64,000 bases of DNA from Caballeronia pedi (GTDB lineage Bacteria > Pseudomonadota > Gammaproteobacteria > Burkholderiales > Burkholderiaceae). A program made the translations under genes and the position numbers. The stretch spans positions 186,001 through 250,000 of the forward strand of contig NZ_FCOE02000007.1 of NCBI RefSeq assembly GCF_001544915.2, read 5' to 3'. Below are positions 26,648 to 37,913 of the stretch, piece by piece; position 1 is the first letter of the stretch, and the number at the start of each line of letters is the position of its first letter. The notes below the pieces were generated by a model. That model saw nothing but the letters and a program-made list of their open reading frames with translations, was not told the DNA's origin and did no database searches.

Positions 26648-29600
26648 TCAGGCGCTCGACAGTTCGTTCGTGAGCGTCTGCGCGACGGCGGCGAGATGCG
26701 GTTCGACGACCAGATCGGTGTGCTTGCCATCGACCTGCATGATGCGCAGGCCGTGCTTCGCGACGCGCTGCCAGACCGGCAGTGGATCGCTGCGCGAGTT
26801 GTCGAGCAGGCTCGCGCGCACATAGACGATCGGGCCGCCGTCATAGCGGCGCGGCCGGTAGGTCGTCATCGCCACGCGCATCGATTCGCGCACGCGCTGA
26901 AGCACGGGCGGCATGCCGACTGCATCGGGTGCGGGCGTGTGCGCCTGCTTGCCCATGCGCATGCGCACGCGGTCGGTGATCACGGCTGCCTTGCCGCGCA
27001 TGTAACCGAAGCGCTCGCCGGCTTCGAGCGAACGCAGTTCGCGCAGACGTTCGACGATCACGGCCGCCTGATAGCGCGTCCACTGCGAGAGAGGCAGGCA
27101 GCGTGTGTGAACGTAGGTATCGAGCAGGCAGAGCATCTCGATCTTCTCGCCCGCCGCGACGAGCTGCTGCGCGATCTCGAACGCGATCAGACCGCCGAAC
27201 GAGTAACCGACGAGCGCATACGGCCCGCTCGGCTGCACTTCGCGCATGCGCAGCACGTAGCCGCGCGCCATCTCTTCGACGCTGTGCTGCGGCGCTTCAT
27301 CGCCGTCGAGGCCCAGCGCCTGCAGGCCATAGACGGGCCGCTCGTTTTGCAGCATGCCCGCAAGCGTCAGGCACTCCATCACCGAGCCGGTGATGCTGTG
27401 CACCATGAAGAGCGGCCGGCCGCTGCCCGCGCGCATCTGCACGAGTGTGGAGTTGCCGGCGCGCGTGTCCGGATCGGCGGCGAGAACGGCGGCGAGCCGC
27501 GCGATGGTGGGCGCGAGGATCATCGTCGAGAGCGGCAGGGTGCGGCCGGTCGCGCGCTGCACGTCGGTGAGCATGCGCGCGGCGAGCAGCGAATGGCCGC
27601 CCAGCTCGAAGAAATTGTCGTCGCGGCCGATCGGCGAGAAGCTGAAATGCTGCTCCCACAGCGCGCACAGATACGCTTCGATCGCCTCGACCGATTCGCC
27701 CGGCGCGGGCAGCTCGCGTTTCACGCGCGTGAGCGACGGATGCTCGCGGATCTGATCGAGACACTCGGGATTCGCGAGCGACGACACATTGCGCGCGGGC
27801 AGGCCGTTGACCGCATCGCGCGCGGCGGCTTCCGATGGCTTGTTGTTGTGCGTGACCGGCAGACCGTCGACCTGCACGATCACGTCCGGCACGAGCGCGG
27901 CCGAGCCCTGGCGCGTGAGATCGCGGCGCACATGCGCGGCAAGCGCCGCATTCAGTTGCGCGCCGGGCCGCAGCACGAGCAGCAGCACGATGCGCTGGCC
28001 CGCGTCGCCCGCGTTCGCGCCGGTCTGCGGCACGACCATCGCGTGACGAATCTCGGCAATGCCGCTCAGAATGCGGTAAATCTCGCCCGGGCTCACGTTG
28101 ATGCCGCGCACGTTGAGCACGCCGTCGCTGCGGCCGTGCAGCCGCGCGGAACCCTGCGGCGAGAACTCGATGACATCGCCGTGCGTCCACACGCCTTCGT
28201 TCGCGGCGAAGTAGGCCTTGTGAAAGCGCGAGCCGTCGTCGTCGCTGAAGAAGCCGAGCGGGCGCGACGGGAACGGATTCGTGCAGACCAGCTCGCCGGG
28301 CATGATCGTGCTCGCGCCCTGATCGAACGCCTGCACGTCGAGGCCGAGGCTCCTGCATTGCGCTTCGCCCGCATAGACGGGCAGGTTCGGGTTGCCGAGC
28401 ACGAAGCAGCCGATGATGTCCGTGCCGCCCGAGATCGATTGCAACTGCAACGGCTTCACATGGTCGTAGACCCACTGGAACTGCGAGTCGTAAAGCACGG
28501 CGCCGGTGGACATCATCGCCCGCAATGCGGACAGATCGAGCTGCGTACCCGGTTCGATACCCGCGTCCTCGCTCATCTTCAGATAGGCGGGGCTCGTGCC
28601 GAACACGCTCACGCGCTCCTTCGCGATGAGACGCCAGAGCGTGTCGACGGCCGCGACCGGGCCGTCATATGTGACGATCTCGACGCCCGATGCGAGCACC
28701 GACATCTGCCAGTTCCACATCATCCACGAGCAGCTCGTGTGGAAGAACAGCTTGTCGCCGGGGCCAAAGTCGCTGTGCAGGCGATGTTCCTTCACGTGTT
28801 CGAGCAGCGTGCCGCCCGCGCCGTGCACGATGCATTTCGGCTTGCCCGTCGTGCCCGACGAAAACATGATGAAGAGCGGATGATTGAACGGGAAGCGCTT
28901 CCATGAGAAGCGCATCGCGTCGCCGCGCACGATCAGCGAGTGCAACTCGTGCTGGCGCTGCGTCACCGAACTGGGCAGGTCGGTTTCGTCGAGGCACACG
29001 ATGTCGGTCAGCGTCGGCAACTGCGCGGCGACTGCGGCGACGTGCCCCGAGATCGACCCGCCCGTGTCGAACGGACGCTGCATCGTGTGCGCGAACATCA
29101 TCTTCGGGTCGAGCGGCGCGAAGCGGTCGAGGATCGCCTGCACGCCGTTTTCCGGCGCGGCGGTGGACAGCGTGGCGCCGAGCGCGGTCACGGCGAGCGC
29201 GACGGTGATCGCGTCGCCGTCGTTGCGCATGATCGCGACCACCCGGTCGCCCTCTTTCAGGCCCAGCTCGGAAAGCGTCTGTGCGAGCCGCACGACGCGC
29301 TCGCGCAGTTCACCGCGCGTATAGGCGATGCGCCGGCCGTCGGCATAGCACGAGGTGAGCGCGGGGGCGTCATCGGGAGCGATGCGTTTGCCGAGCAGAT
29401 TCTCGGCGTAATTCAATTCGACGTTCGGAAAAAATCTGGCCGTTTCGCATTGATTGCCGATACAAACGGGCTCATCCGAACCCGACCATTCGAGACCGCG
29501 CGCCGATTCGAGAAAGCATTTCCAGAATTGCCGATATTCACGCGCCGCGTAGGCGTGCAATTGGGAATAATCGGCGAAATGTTCGCCGGTTGCTTTCTCG

Positions 29601-29716
29601 AAGGCCTGTGCGAAGGCCGTCATGCGCGATGCTGAAATCTGTTCGGTGGACGGCTGAAATAGCGGTTCGCGCGCATACAGCCGCGCATTCTCTCGGATGG
29701 CGTCTTGACGGTCCAT
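26648..29716 (-). CDS. Acetoacetyl-CoA synthetase-like adenylation domain fused to carrier and thioesterase domains
   Basis: A 1022-residue three-domain protein. Residues 1-640 resemble acetoacetyl-CoA synthetase: PLFQPSTEQISAS near the N-terminus, FSSGTTGKPK (285-294), SGGTDIIGCFV (429-439), GRSDGVLNVRG and a late catalytic Lys626. Residues about 670-745 form a peptidyl-carrier domain with phosphopantetheine Ser709 in ELGGHSLLA. Residues 765-1022 form an alpha/beta-hydrolase thioesterase with Ser839 (GYSFGG), Asp866 and a late His. There is no condensation domain. It lies between the cdhR-like gene and the carnitine operon. Carnitine cleavage releases acetoacetate, a plausible substrate; the product is unknown. 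Start 29716 is preferred over 29881 because AACS similarity begins there. Confidence 0.85.
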   Translation of the reverse strand: MDRQDAIRENARLYAREPLFQPSTEQISASRMTAFAQAFEKATGEHFADYSQLHAYAAREYRQFWKCFLESARGLEWSGSDEPVCIGNQCETARFFPNVELNYAENLLGKRIAPDDAPALTSCYADGRRIAYTRGELRERVVRLAQTLSELGLKEGDRVVAIMRNDGDAITVALAVTALGATLSTAAPENGVQAILDRFAPLDPKMMFAHTMQRPFDTGGSISGHVAAVAAQLPTLTDIVCLDETDLPSSVTQRQHELHSLIVRGDAMRFSWKRFPFNHPLFIMFSSGTTGKPKCIVHGAGGTLLEHVKEHRLHSDFGPGDKLFFHTSCSWMMWNWQMSVLASGVEIVTYDGPVAAVDTLWRLIAKERVSVFGTSPAYLKMSEDAGIEPGTQLDLSALRAMMSTGAVLYDSQFQWVYDHVKPLQLQSISGGTDIIGCFVLGNPNLPVYAGEAQCRSLGLDVQAFDQGASTIMPGELVCTNPFPSRPLGFFSDDDGSRFHKAYFAANEGVWTHGDVIEFSPQGSARLHGRSDGVLNVRGINVSPGEIYRILSGIAEIRHAMVVPQTGANAGDAGQRIVLLLVLRPGAQLNAALAAHVRRDLTRQGSAALVPDVIVQVDGLPVTHNNKPSEAAARDAVNGLPARNVSSLANPECLDQIREHPSLTRVKRELPAPGESVEAIEAYLCALWEQHFSFSPIGRDDNFFELGGHSLLAARMLTDVQRATGRTLPLSTMILAPTIARLAAVLAADPDTRAGNSTLVQMRAGSGRPLFMVHSITGSVMECLTLAGMLQNERPVYGLQALGLDGDEAPQHSVEEMARGYVLRMREVQPSGPYALVGYSFGGLIAFEIAQQLVAAGEKIEMLCLLDTYVHTRCLPLSQWTRYQAAVIVERLRELRSLEAGERFGYMRGKAAVITDRVRMRMGKQAHTPAPDAVGMPPVLQRVRESMRVAMTTYRPRRYDGGPIVYVRASLLDNSRSDPLPVWQRVAKHGLRIMQVDGKHTDLVVEPHLAAVAQTLTNELSSA

Positions 29717-30209
29717 GTCCCAGGCACCTTTGATTTGGACGACGTGTTTTAAATAGCTATGTGCTCGACGACGATTCGCAGGAAATCTCTCCATTCCCTT
29801 TGCCGCAGGCGTCGGAGACCAGCCTAACCCCTCATGTCGAATGTACCCCGCCGGAAATCCTTCCAATGTGCGCATAACCACAGAGGTTGTGGCGTTCCGG
29901 CCAAGTTTGACCTTGCAAGTGGGCGCTAAAGCATGTTTCGGATACCGAAAGGCGGCAATTACTACGCTTTCGGGCGGGTTTGTTCATCTCAATTCGCGTT
30001 AACGCTATGGCGAAAATCCTTTGAATGCGAGCCGAAACGAGGTAAGCGGCGCGCGAACGTGCGTGCGTGAATGCTTTCGGCGTGCAGGTCGCAAGCAGTC
30101 AAGTCACGGTCGCACGCGGGCGTTCGGGCGCCTTTATGCGGCGGTACTTTGTACCCCATGCCGGCACACGAACCGGCGCATCGATTCAACCCTCACCGAA
30201 AGGCTCGCC
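29717..30209. promoter_or_regulatory. Divergent region between the A-PCP-TE gene and the carnitine operon
   Basis: 493 nt with no supported gene. Two inverted repeats stand out: CCACA-GAGGT-TGTGG (29878-29892) and TTTCGG-ATA-CCGAAA (29936-29950). CATGTCGAATG at about 29833-29843 weakly resembles the TGTCGA/G elements of the other promoters. This region should contain the operators for both divergent units, possibly for the CdhR-like protein. Confidence 0.45.
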
Positions 30210-31157
30210 ATGAGACAACGCCTGATCTGCACGCTGCTTGCCGTTACCTGTTCCGCATTCGCCGTGGCGCCGGGCGCGCAGGCGGAAGACGCGAGTTGCC
30301 GCACGGTGCGCTTCGTCGATATCGGCTGGACCGACATCACCTCGACGACCGCGCTCGCGTCGGTCGTGTTCGAGGGGCTCGGCTATGCGCCGCGCACTAC
30401 GGTCGCGTCCGTGCCGATTTCGCTTGCTGGCCTGAAGAGCAAGCAGATCGATGTATCGCTTGGTTACTGGTGGCCGGTGCAGCAGAAGGCGGTCGAGCCG
30501 TTCCTCGAAGCGAAGAGCATCCAGAAGCTGGAACCGCCGAACCTTTCGGGCGCGAAAGCGACGCTCGCCGTGCCGAGCTATGCGTACGATGCGGGCATCA
30601 AGACGTTTGCGGACATCGCGAAGCATCGCGACGAGCTGGGCGGCACGATCTACGGCATCGAGCCGGGCAGCAGTGCGAACGCCAAGATTCAGAAGATGAT
30701 CGATTCGAATCAGTTCGGGCTGGGTGGGTTCAAGCTCGTGCAGTCGAGCGAGGCGGGGATGCTGGTCACGGTCGAGCGCGCGATCCGCGAGAAGAAGCCG
30801 GTTGTGTTTCTCGGTTGGGAGCCGCATCCGATGAACATTCAGATGAAGATCAACTATCTCTCCGGTGGGGATGAGGTGTTCGGGCCGAACTATGGCGAAG
30901 CGCGGGTTTATACGCTGACGAATACGGATTTTCTGGCGCGGTGTCCCAATGCGGGGAAGTTTGTTTCCAACCTGCGATTCACGACTGATCTGGAGAACCG
31001 CTTGATGCAGCCGGTGATGAACAAGGAACGGCCTCAGGAAGCGGCGAAGGCTTATCTCAAGCAGAACCCGCAGGTGCTGGATGCCTGGCTTGCAGGCGTG
31101 AAGACGGTTGATGGGAAGGAGGGTTTGACGGCGGTCAGGCAGTATCTTGGGCTTTGA
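30210..31157 (+). CDS. caiX: CaiX-like carnitine-binding periplasmic protein
   Basis: A 315-residue ChoX-family protein with a signal peptide ending near AQA (residue about 25). The aromatic box is kept (GWTDI, VPSYAY, FLGWEPHPMN), but the second box reads LGYWWPVQQ instead of LGNWMPAQ in the choline-binding paralogue at 22098, a difference that could tune ligand choice. Position immediately before the carnitine catabolic genes, as in Pseudomonas, suggests carnitine as ligand. No ABC core adjoins. Confidence 0.85.
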   Translation: MRQRLICTLLAVTCSAFAVAPGAQAEDASCRTVRFVDIGWTDITSTTALASVVFEGLGYAPRTTVASVPISLAGLKSKQIDVSLGYWWPVQQKAVEPFLEAKSIQKLEPPNLSGAKATLAVPSYAYDAGIKTFADIAKHRDELGGTIYGIEPGSSANAKIQKMIDSNQFGLGGFKLVQSSEAGMLVTVERAIREKKPVVFLGWEPHPMNIQMKINYLSGGDEVFGPNYGEARVYTLTNTDFLARCPNAGKFVSNLRFTTDLENRLMQPVMNKERPQEAAKAYLKQNPQVLDAWLAGVKTVDGKEGLTAVRQYLGL

Positions 31158-31216
31158 GTTTTGCTTGCGCTTGGGGTTGGGGTTGTTGTCGCCGGATCCC
31201 GTGAGCGTGTTGGTTT

Positions 31217-31249
31217 ATTTGCGTTGCCCCGCACAGGGGCAACGCAAAT
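31217..31249. repeat. Perfect 14-bp inverted repeat between caiX and cdhC
   Basis: ATTTGCGTTGCCCC (31217-31230) and its exact complement GGGGCAACGCAAAT (31236-31249) flank the 5-nt loop GCACA. No T-run follows on either strand, so it is not a classic terminator. It could stabilise the caiX mRNA 3' end, attenuate the downstream genes, or be a copy of a dispersed genomic repeat. Confidence 0.75.
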
Positions 31250-31336
31250 AGACCGACACGAAACCAGGATTTCGCGAAAAAGCCGAAGCAACCCAGAAAC
31301 AAAGGAACCCTAACAGAAACCAAGGGAAAAAAGACG

Positions 31337-32266
31337 ATGAACTACGAAGTGATAGTAACGTGCGCAGTAACCGGCGCCGGCGACACGACCGGCAGACACC
31401 CCGCCATCCCCACGACCCCAAAACAGATAGCGCAAGCAGCAATAGAAGCGGCCCGCGCGGGCGCGACCGTCGCCCACTGCCACGTACGCGATCCCAAAAC
31501 GGGCAGAGGCAGCCGCGATCCCGCGTTGTACCGAGAAGTAGTGGACCGCATCCGCTCCTCCGACACCGACGTGATCATCAACCTGACCGCCGGTATGGGC
31601 GGCGACCTCGAAATCGGCCCGGGCGAAGACCCGATGCGCTTCGGCAAGGGTACTGATCTCGTCGGCGGTCTGACGCGTCTCGCGCACGTCGAAGAACTGC
31701 TGCCCGAAATCTGCACGCTCGACTGCGGCACGCTGAACTTCGGCGACGGCGACTACATCTACGTCTCGACGCCTGCGCAACTGCGCGCCGGCGCAAAGCG
31801 CATCCAGGAACTCGGCGTGAAGCCCGAACTGGAAATCTTCGATACGGGTCACCTTTGGTTCGCCAGTCAACTGCTGAAAGAAGGCCTGCTCGATGACCCG
31901 CCGCTCTTCCAGCTGTGCATGGGCATCCCCTGGGGCGCGCCGCCCGACACCGGCACGATGAAGGCGATGGTCGACAATCTGCCGCCCGGCGCGCACTGGG
32001 CGGGCTTCGGCATCGGCCGCATGCAGATGCCGATGGTCGCGCAGGCGATGCTGCTCGGCGGCCACGTGCGCGTCGGTCTCGAAGACAACCTGTGGCTCGA
32101 TCGCGGCGTGCACGCGACCAACGGCTCGCTCGTGCAACGCGCCGTCGAGATCATCGAAAGGCTGGGCGCACGCGCGCTCACGCCCGCCGAAGGACGCAGA
32201 AAACTCGGGCTGCCGCCGCGCGGCGAACGTCCGCTGGAAAAACGCATCGCCGAACAATTCGCCTGA
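31337..32266 (+). CDS. cdhC: 3-Dehydrocarnitine cleavage enzyme CdhC (BKACE family)
   Basis: A 309-residue beta-keto-acid cleavage enzyme (former DUF849). [21 protein letters not shown] opens the TIM barrel, HCHVRDP carries the zinc-binding His pair, and GxEDN appears as [12 protein letters not shown] near 255. In carnitine catabolism it combines 3-dehydrocarnitine with acetyl-CoA to give betainyl-CoA and acetoacetate. It lies 179 nt after caiX, across the hairpin, and 29 nt before cdhA. AAGGGAAAAAAGACG precedes the start. Confidence 0.92.
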   Translation: MNYEVIVTCAVTGAGDTTGRHPAIPTTPKQIAQAAIEAARAGATVAHCHVRDPKTGRGSRDPALYREVVDRIRSSDTDVIINLTAGMGGDLEIGPGEDPMRFGKGTDLVGGLTRLAHVEELLPEICTLDCGTLNFGDGDYIYVSTPAQLRAGAKRIQELGVKPELEIFDTGHLWFASQLLKEGLLDDPPLFQLCMGIPWGAPPDTGTMKAMVDNLPPGAHWAGFGIGRMQMPMVAQAMLLGGHVRVGLEDNLWLDRGVHATNGSLVQRAVEIIERLGARALTPAEGRRKLGLPPRGERPLEKRIAEQFA

Positions 32267-32295
32267 ATCCAGAAGACCCGAAAGGACAGATCGAT

Positions 32296-33243
32296 ATGCA
32301 AGTCAAGCAATTCGCCGCGCTCGGCGCGGGTGTGATCGGCAGCGGCTGGGTGGCGCGCGCCCTCGGAGCAGGGCTCGACGTCACCGCGTGGGACCCCGCG
32401 CCCGGCGCCGAAGCGCAGTTGCGCGCGAACGTCGCGAATGCGTGGCCGGCGCTCGAACGCGCCGGGCTGGCGAAAGGCGCGTCGCCGCAGCGGCTGCGCG
32501 TCGTATCGACGGTCGAGGAATGCGTGGCCGATGCCGACTTCATCCAGGAAAGCGCGCCCGAACGCGAGGAACTGAAGCTCGCGTTGCACGAACGCGTGAG
32601 CCGCGCGGCGAAGCCCGATGCGATCATCGCGTCGTCGACGTCCGGGTTGCTGCCGAGCGAGTTCTACGCGCGTGCGGTGAATCCTGAGCGCTGCGTCGTC
32701 GGCCATCCGTTCAATCCGGTATATCTGCTGCCGCTCGTCGAAGTGCTCGGCGGCCAAGCGACTTCGGGTGAGACGATCGATGCGGCGATGAGCTTCTACG
32801 CGTCCATCGGCATGCGGCCCTTGCGCGTGCGAAAGGAAGTGCCGGGCTTCATCGCGGACCGCCTGCTCGAAGCGCTGTGGCGCGAGGCGCTGCATCTCGT
32901 GAACGACGGCGTCGCGACGACCGGCGAAATCGACGACGCGATCCGCTACGGCGCGGGCATCCGCTGGTCGTTCATGGGCACGTTCCTGACCTACACGCTG
33001 GCCGGCGGCGAGGCGGGCATGCGACACTTCATGCAGCAGTTCGGCCCCGCGCTCGAATTGCCGTGGACGAAGCTGGTCGCGCCGACACTGACCGACGAAC
33101 TCATCGACCGCGTGGTCGACGGCACGTCGCGGCAGACCAACGGGCGCGGCATCAAGGAACTGGAGCGATATCGCGACGACTGCATCGCGAGCGTGATCGA
33201 GGCGATCGCGCAGGCGAAAGCGCGTCACGGCATCGAAGATTAA
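32296..33243 (+). CDS. cdhA: L-carnitine 3-dehydrogenase CdhA
   Basis: A 315-residue enzyme of the 3-hydroxyacyl-CoA dehydrogenase fold that oxidises L-carnitine to 3-dehydrocarnitine with NAD+. The Rossmann motif GAGVIGSGW lies at residues about 10-18, catalytic-Ser region SSTSGLLPS at about 114-122, and catalytic-His region [15 protein letters not shown] at about 136-150. The C-terminal helical domain has the family length. The frame is open further upstream inside cdhC, but [10 protein letters not shown] is the natural start, with AAGGACAG before it. Confidence 0.93.
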   Translation: MQVKQFAALGAGVIGSGWVARALGAGLDVTAWDPAPGAEAQLRANVANAWPALERAGLAKGASPQRLRVVSTVEECVADADFIQESAPEREELKLALHERVSRAAKPDAIIASSTSGLLPSEFYARAVNPERCVVGHPFNPVYLLPLVEVLGGQATSGETIDAAMSFYASIGMRPLRVRKEVPGFIADRLLEALWREALHLVNDGVATTGEIDDAIRYGAGIRWSFMGTFLTYTLAGGEAGMRHFMQQFGPALELPWTKLVAPTLTDELIDRVVDGTSRQTNGRGIKELERYRDDCIASVIEAIAQAKARHGIED

Positions 33244-33675
33244 AGGAACCACGATGATCTATCGCGACACGGTCAAGCCCGAATGGGTCGACTACAACGG
33301 CCATCTGCGCGATGCGTTCTACATGCTGATCTACAGCCTCGCGACCGATGCCTTCATGGACCACATCGGTCTCGACGACGCGGGCCGCCGCGCGCGGCAG
33401 CGCACGCTCTACACGCTCGAAGCGCACATCAGCTATCTGCGCGAAATCAAGGAAGGCGCGGCGGTGCGCGTGCAAACGCGGGTCGTCGCGCATGACAGGA
33501 AGCGCGTCCATCTCTATATGGAGATGTTCGAGGGCGAGACGGCCGAGCCGGTGTCCGCGTGCGAGCAGATGATGATGCACATCGATTCGAGCGGCGCGCC
33601 GAAGTCCGCATCGTTCGACGAGGACATCGCCGCGCGCATCGCCGCCGAGCCGGCCATCGCGCTGAAGGACGCGCG

Positions 33676-35913
<2,238 letters not shown>

Positions 35914-35962
35914 GATGAAACGCTCCAGTCTGGCCGGGATCGCGAAGATCCCTCACGAGACC

Positions 35963-35993
35963 AGTATCGACCTTCCAGTGATTGGAAGGTCAA
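35963..35993 (-). promoter_or_regulatory. CueR/MerR-type promoter of copA
   Basis: On the minus strand a -35 TTGACC (35993-35988) and a -10 GATACT (35968-35963) are separated by 19 nt, the overlong spacing used by MerR-family activators. The spacer region holds the dyad ACCTTCC-N7-GGAAGGT (35970-35990), which matches the CueR consensus. The gene start lies 50 nt downstream. Confidence 0.88.
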
Positions 35994-36268
35994 GGGCGGA
36001 ATGAACTGCGCCGTGCAATTCTGAAATGCTGCGTGCCGACGGACGGGACATACGGCAAGTCACGAAGTGCTTTTGACCGGCAACTCGTGCATGCTTCGAA
36101 ACGCCGGAGCGCTTTTGTTCACTTTGGCGTGGCTATTTCTTGCCTATCGTCCGCGGATAAGTTAAAACCCGAATTTCGAGATAATGCTCGTGGCGCGCCG
36201 CGTGGGGCCTGGATGCGGCGATAATGCGCGCGCGAACCCATCGAAAGAAAAACCGGATTCCCATTCGA
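35994..36268. other. Intergenic region upstream of the DUF1254 lipoprotein gene
   Basis: 275 nt without a supported gene. GATAAT at 36180-36185 is a possible -10 element for the downstream lipoprotein gene, but no good -35 is seen. No operator or RNA structure was recognised. Confidence 0.3.
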
Positions 36269-37729
36269 ATGAAGAACAACCGACGCTGGACGTTTGCGCT
36301 CAAACCTGTCATCTGGATGAGCGTGAGCCTCGCCGGAATCGCGGTCCTCGCCGGCTGCGCGAGCAAGCCGCCTGAGGTGAAACCGACCAGCACCGGCTGG
36401 GTGAAGAACCAGGTCGCCGATGCCTATACGTTCGGCTTTCCGCTCGTCGCCACCGACATCGCGCGCGAGCGGGCGAGCGGCAGCGCTGGCCAGGGCCAGG
36501 CGCCGCTCAACACCTTCCGCCACGCGAGCGCGCTGCCGCCCTCCGGCGCGGGCGGCGCGCCGAGCGTCGACACGCTCGAATCGGCCGCGTGGCTCGATGT
36601 CTCCGCCGATCCCGTGATCGTGTCGCTGCCCGCCGCGCCGCGCGGCCGCTATCTCGACGCCCGCGCGTTCGACGCGTGGACCAACGCGCTCTATTCCAGC
36701 GCCGACACCACACCGTATCCGAAGATGCAGCTGATCGCGTTCGTGCCCGCGGGCTGGACCGGCACGCTGCCCGCCAACGCGACGCGGGTGGAAACGCGCA
36801 CCCGCTACGTGTGGCTCTCGGTGCGCGTGCGCGTGAACGGCCCGCGCGACGTGCGCGAGGCGCGCAAGCTGCAGACCGCGATGCGCATCGACACGCTTAC
36901 GCCCGCGAAGGGTTCCGCAGCCGACCCGACGCCGGCCGTCGCCAGCGCATGGCCCGCGAGCGGCGCGAAGCAGCCTCCGGTGCCGCCGCTGCCCGCCGCA
37001 CTGGCGACGATCGCGCCGGGCGCGCAGGCCGAGGCGCTCGACGCGAACGCGTTCTTCGCGCGCCTCGCCCGTTCGCTCGACGACAATCCCGCCGCCACCG
37101 ACGACAGCCACGCGATGAGCCAGCTCGCCGATCTCGGCGTCAAGCCCGGCGAGCCGGTGCAGTTCAAGCGGTCCGATGCGCCGCTGCTCGATGCCGGCCT
37201 CGCCGACGCGCGCGAGCGGCTCGCGACCGTGCCGCCGAACGCGATCACGAAGAACGGCTGGATCTGGTTCGGCGACGGCGTCGGCATCTACGGCACGGAC
37301 TACACGTTGCGCGCGTATCTCGCGCGCCGGCAGACCGCGACGGGCACGAAGGAAGGCGAAGTGAAGCCCGTGACGCGCGTGGACAGCGACGGCCATGCGT
37401 TGAACGGCGCGAACCAGTACACGCTGCACTTCACGCCGGGCCAGTTGCCGCCGGTGCGCGGCTTCTGGACGATCACGGCCTACACCAAGGACGGCGCGCT
37501 CGCCGATGCGAAGCTGCCGCGTTTGTCGATTTCCGATCGCGACCAGTTCAGGAAGAATCGCGATGGTTCCGTCGACGTGATCGTGTCGGCGAAAGCGCCG
37601 GGACGCGCGCGCGACGCGAACTGGCTGCCCGCGCCCGAAGGCGAATTCCAGCTCGCGATGCGTCTTTATGCGCCGAGGCCGCAGGCGAGCGACGGCTCGT
37701 GGGCGCCGCCGCCTGTCACGCGGCAGTGA
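36269..37729 (+). CDS. DUF1254/DUF1214-type lipoprotein
   Basis: A 486-residue protein with an N-terminal lipoprotein signal. A basic n-region and a hydrophobic core (VIWMSVSLAGIAVLA) end in the lipobox LAGC at about residues 27-30. The first half (DAYTFGFPLVATDI...) is DUF1254-like. The C-terminal part (GFWTITAYTKDGALADAKLPRLS...RDGSVDVIV) is DUF1214-like. A Pro/Ala-rich linker lies near residue 230. The function of the family is unclear to me. An upstream ATG at 36224 is possible, but the shorter start gives a standard lipoprotein signal. Confidence 0.8.
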   Translation: MKNNRRWTFALKPVIWMSVSLAGIAVLAGCASKPPEVKPTSTGWVKNQVADAYTFGFPLVATDIARERASGSAGQGQAPLNTFRHASALPPSGAGGAPSVDTLESAAWLDVSADPVIVSLPAAPRGRYLDARAFDAWTNALYSSADTTPYPKMQLIAFVPAGWTGTLPANATRVETRTRYVWLSVRVRVNGPRDVREARKLQTAMRIDTLTPAKGSAADPTPAVASAWPASGAKQPPVPPLPAALATIAPGAQAEALDANAFFARLARSLDDNPAATDDSHAMSQLADLGVKPGEPVQFKRSDAPLLDAGLADARERLATVPPNAITKNGWIWFGDGVGIYGTDYTLRAYLARRQTATGTKEGEVKPVTRVDSDGHALNGANQYTLHFTPGQLPPVRGFWTITAYTKDGALADAKLPRLSISDRDQFRKNRDGSVDVIVSAKAPGRARDANWLPAPEGEFQLAMRLYAPRPQASDGSWAPPPVTRQ

Positions 37730-37762
37730 ACCGGCTGCGCGAAAGCAATTGAACAAACCCGA

Positions 37763-37797
37763 GAAGGCCGCGATTTTTTCGCGGCCTTCATGCTTTT
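37763..37797 (+). terminator. Intrinsic terminator after the DUF1254 gene
   Basis: An 11-bp perfect stem GAAGGCCGCGA (37763-37773) / TCGCGGCCTTC (37779-37789) with a T-only loop is followed by ATGCTTTT. It lies 34 nt after the stop codon. Confidence 0.8.
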
Positions 37798-37913
37798 GAA
37801 GCGCACTTCGGCCAACGTTTGCGTGCCGCCTCGTCGTATACTCGAACTTCATCTTTCCCGGGACGGCGAAGCTCGGGCGGCGCTCATACGGGCGGCTCGT
37901 CGCCGCGCATCGA

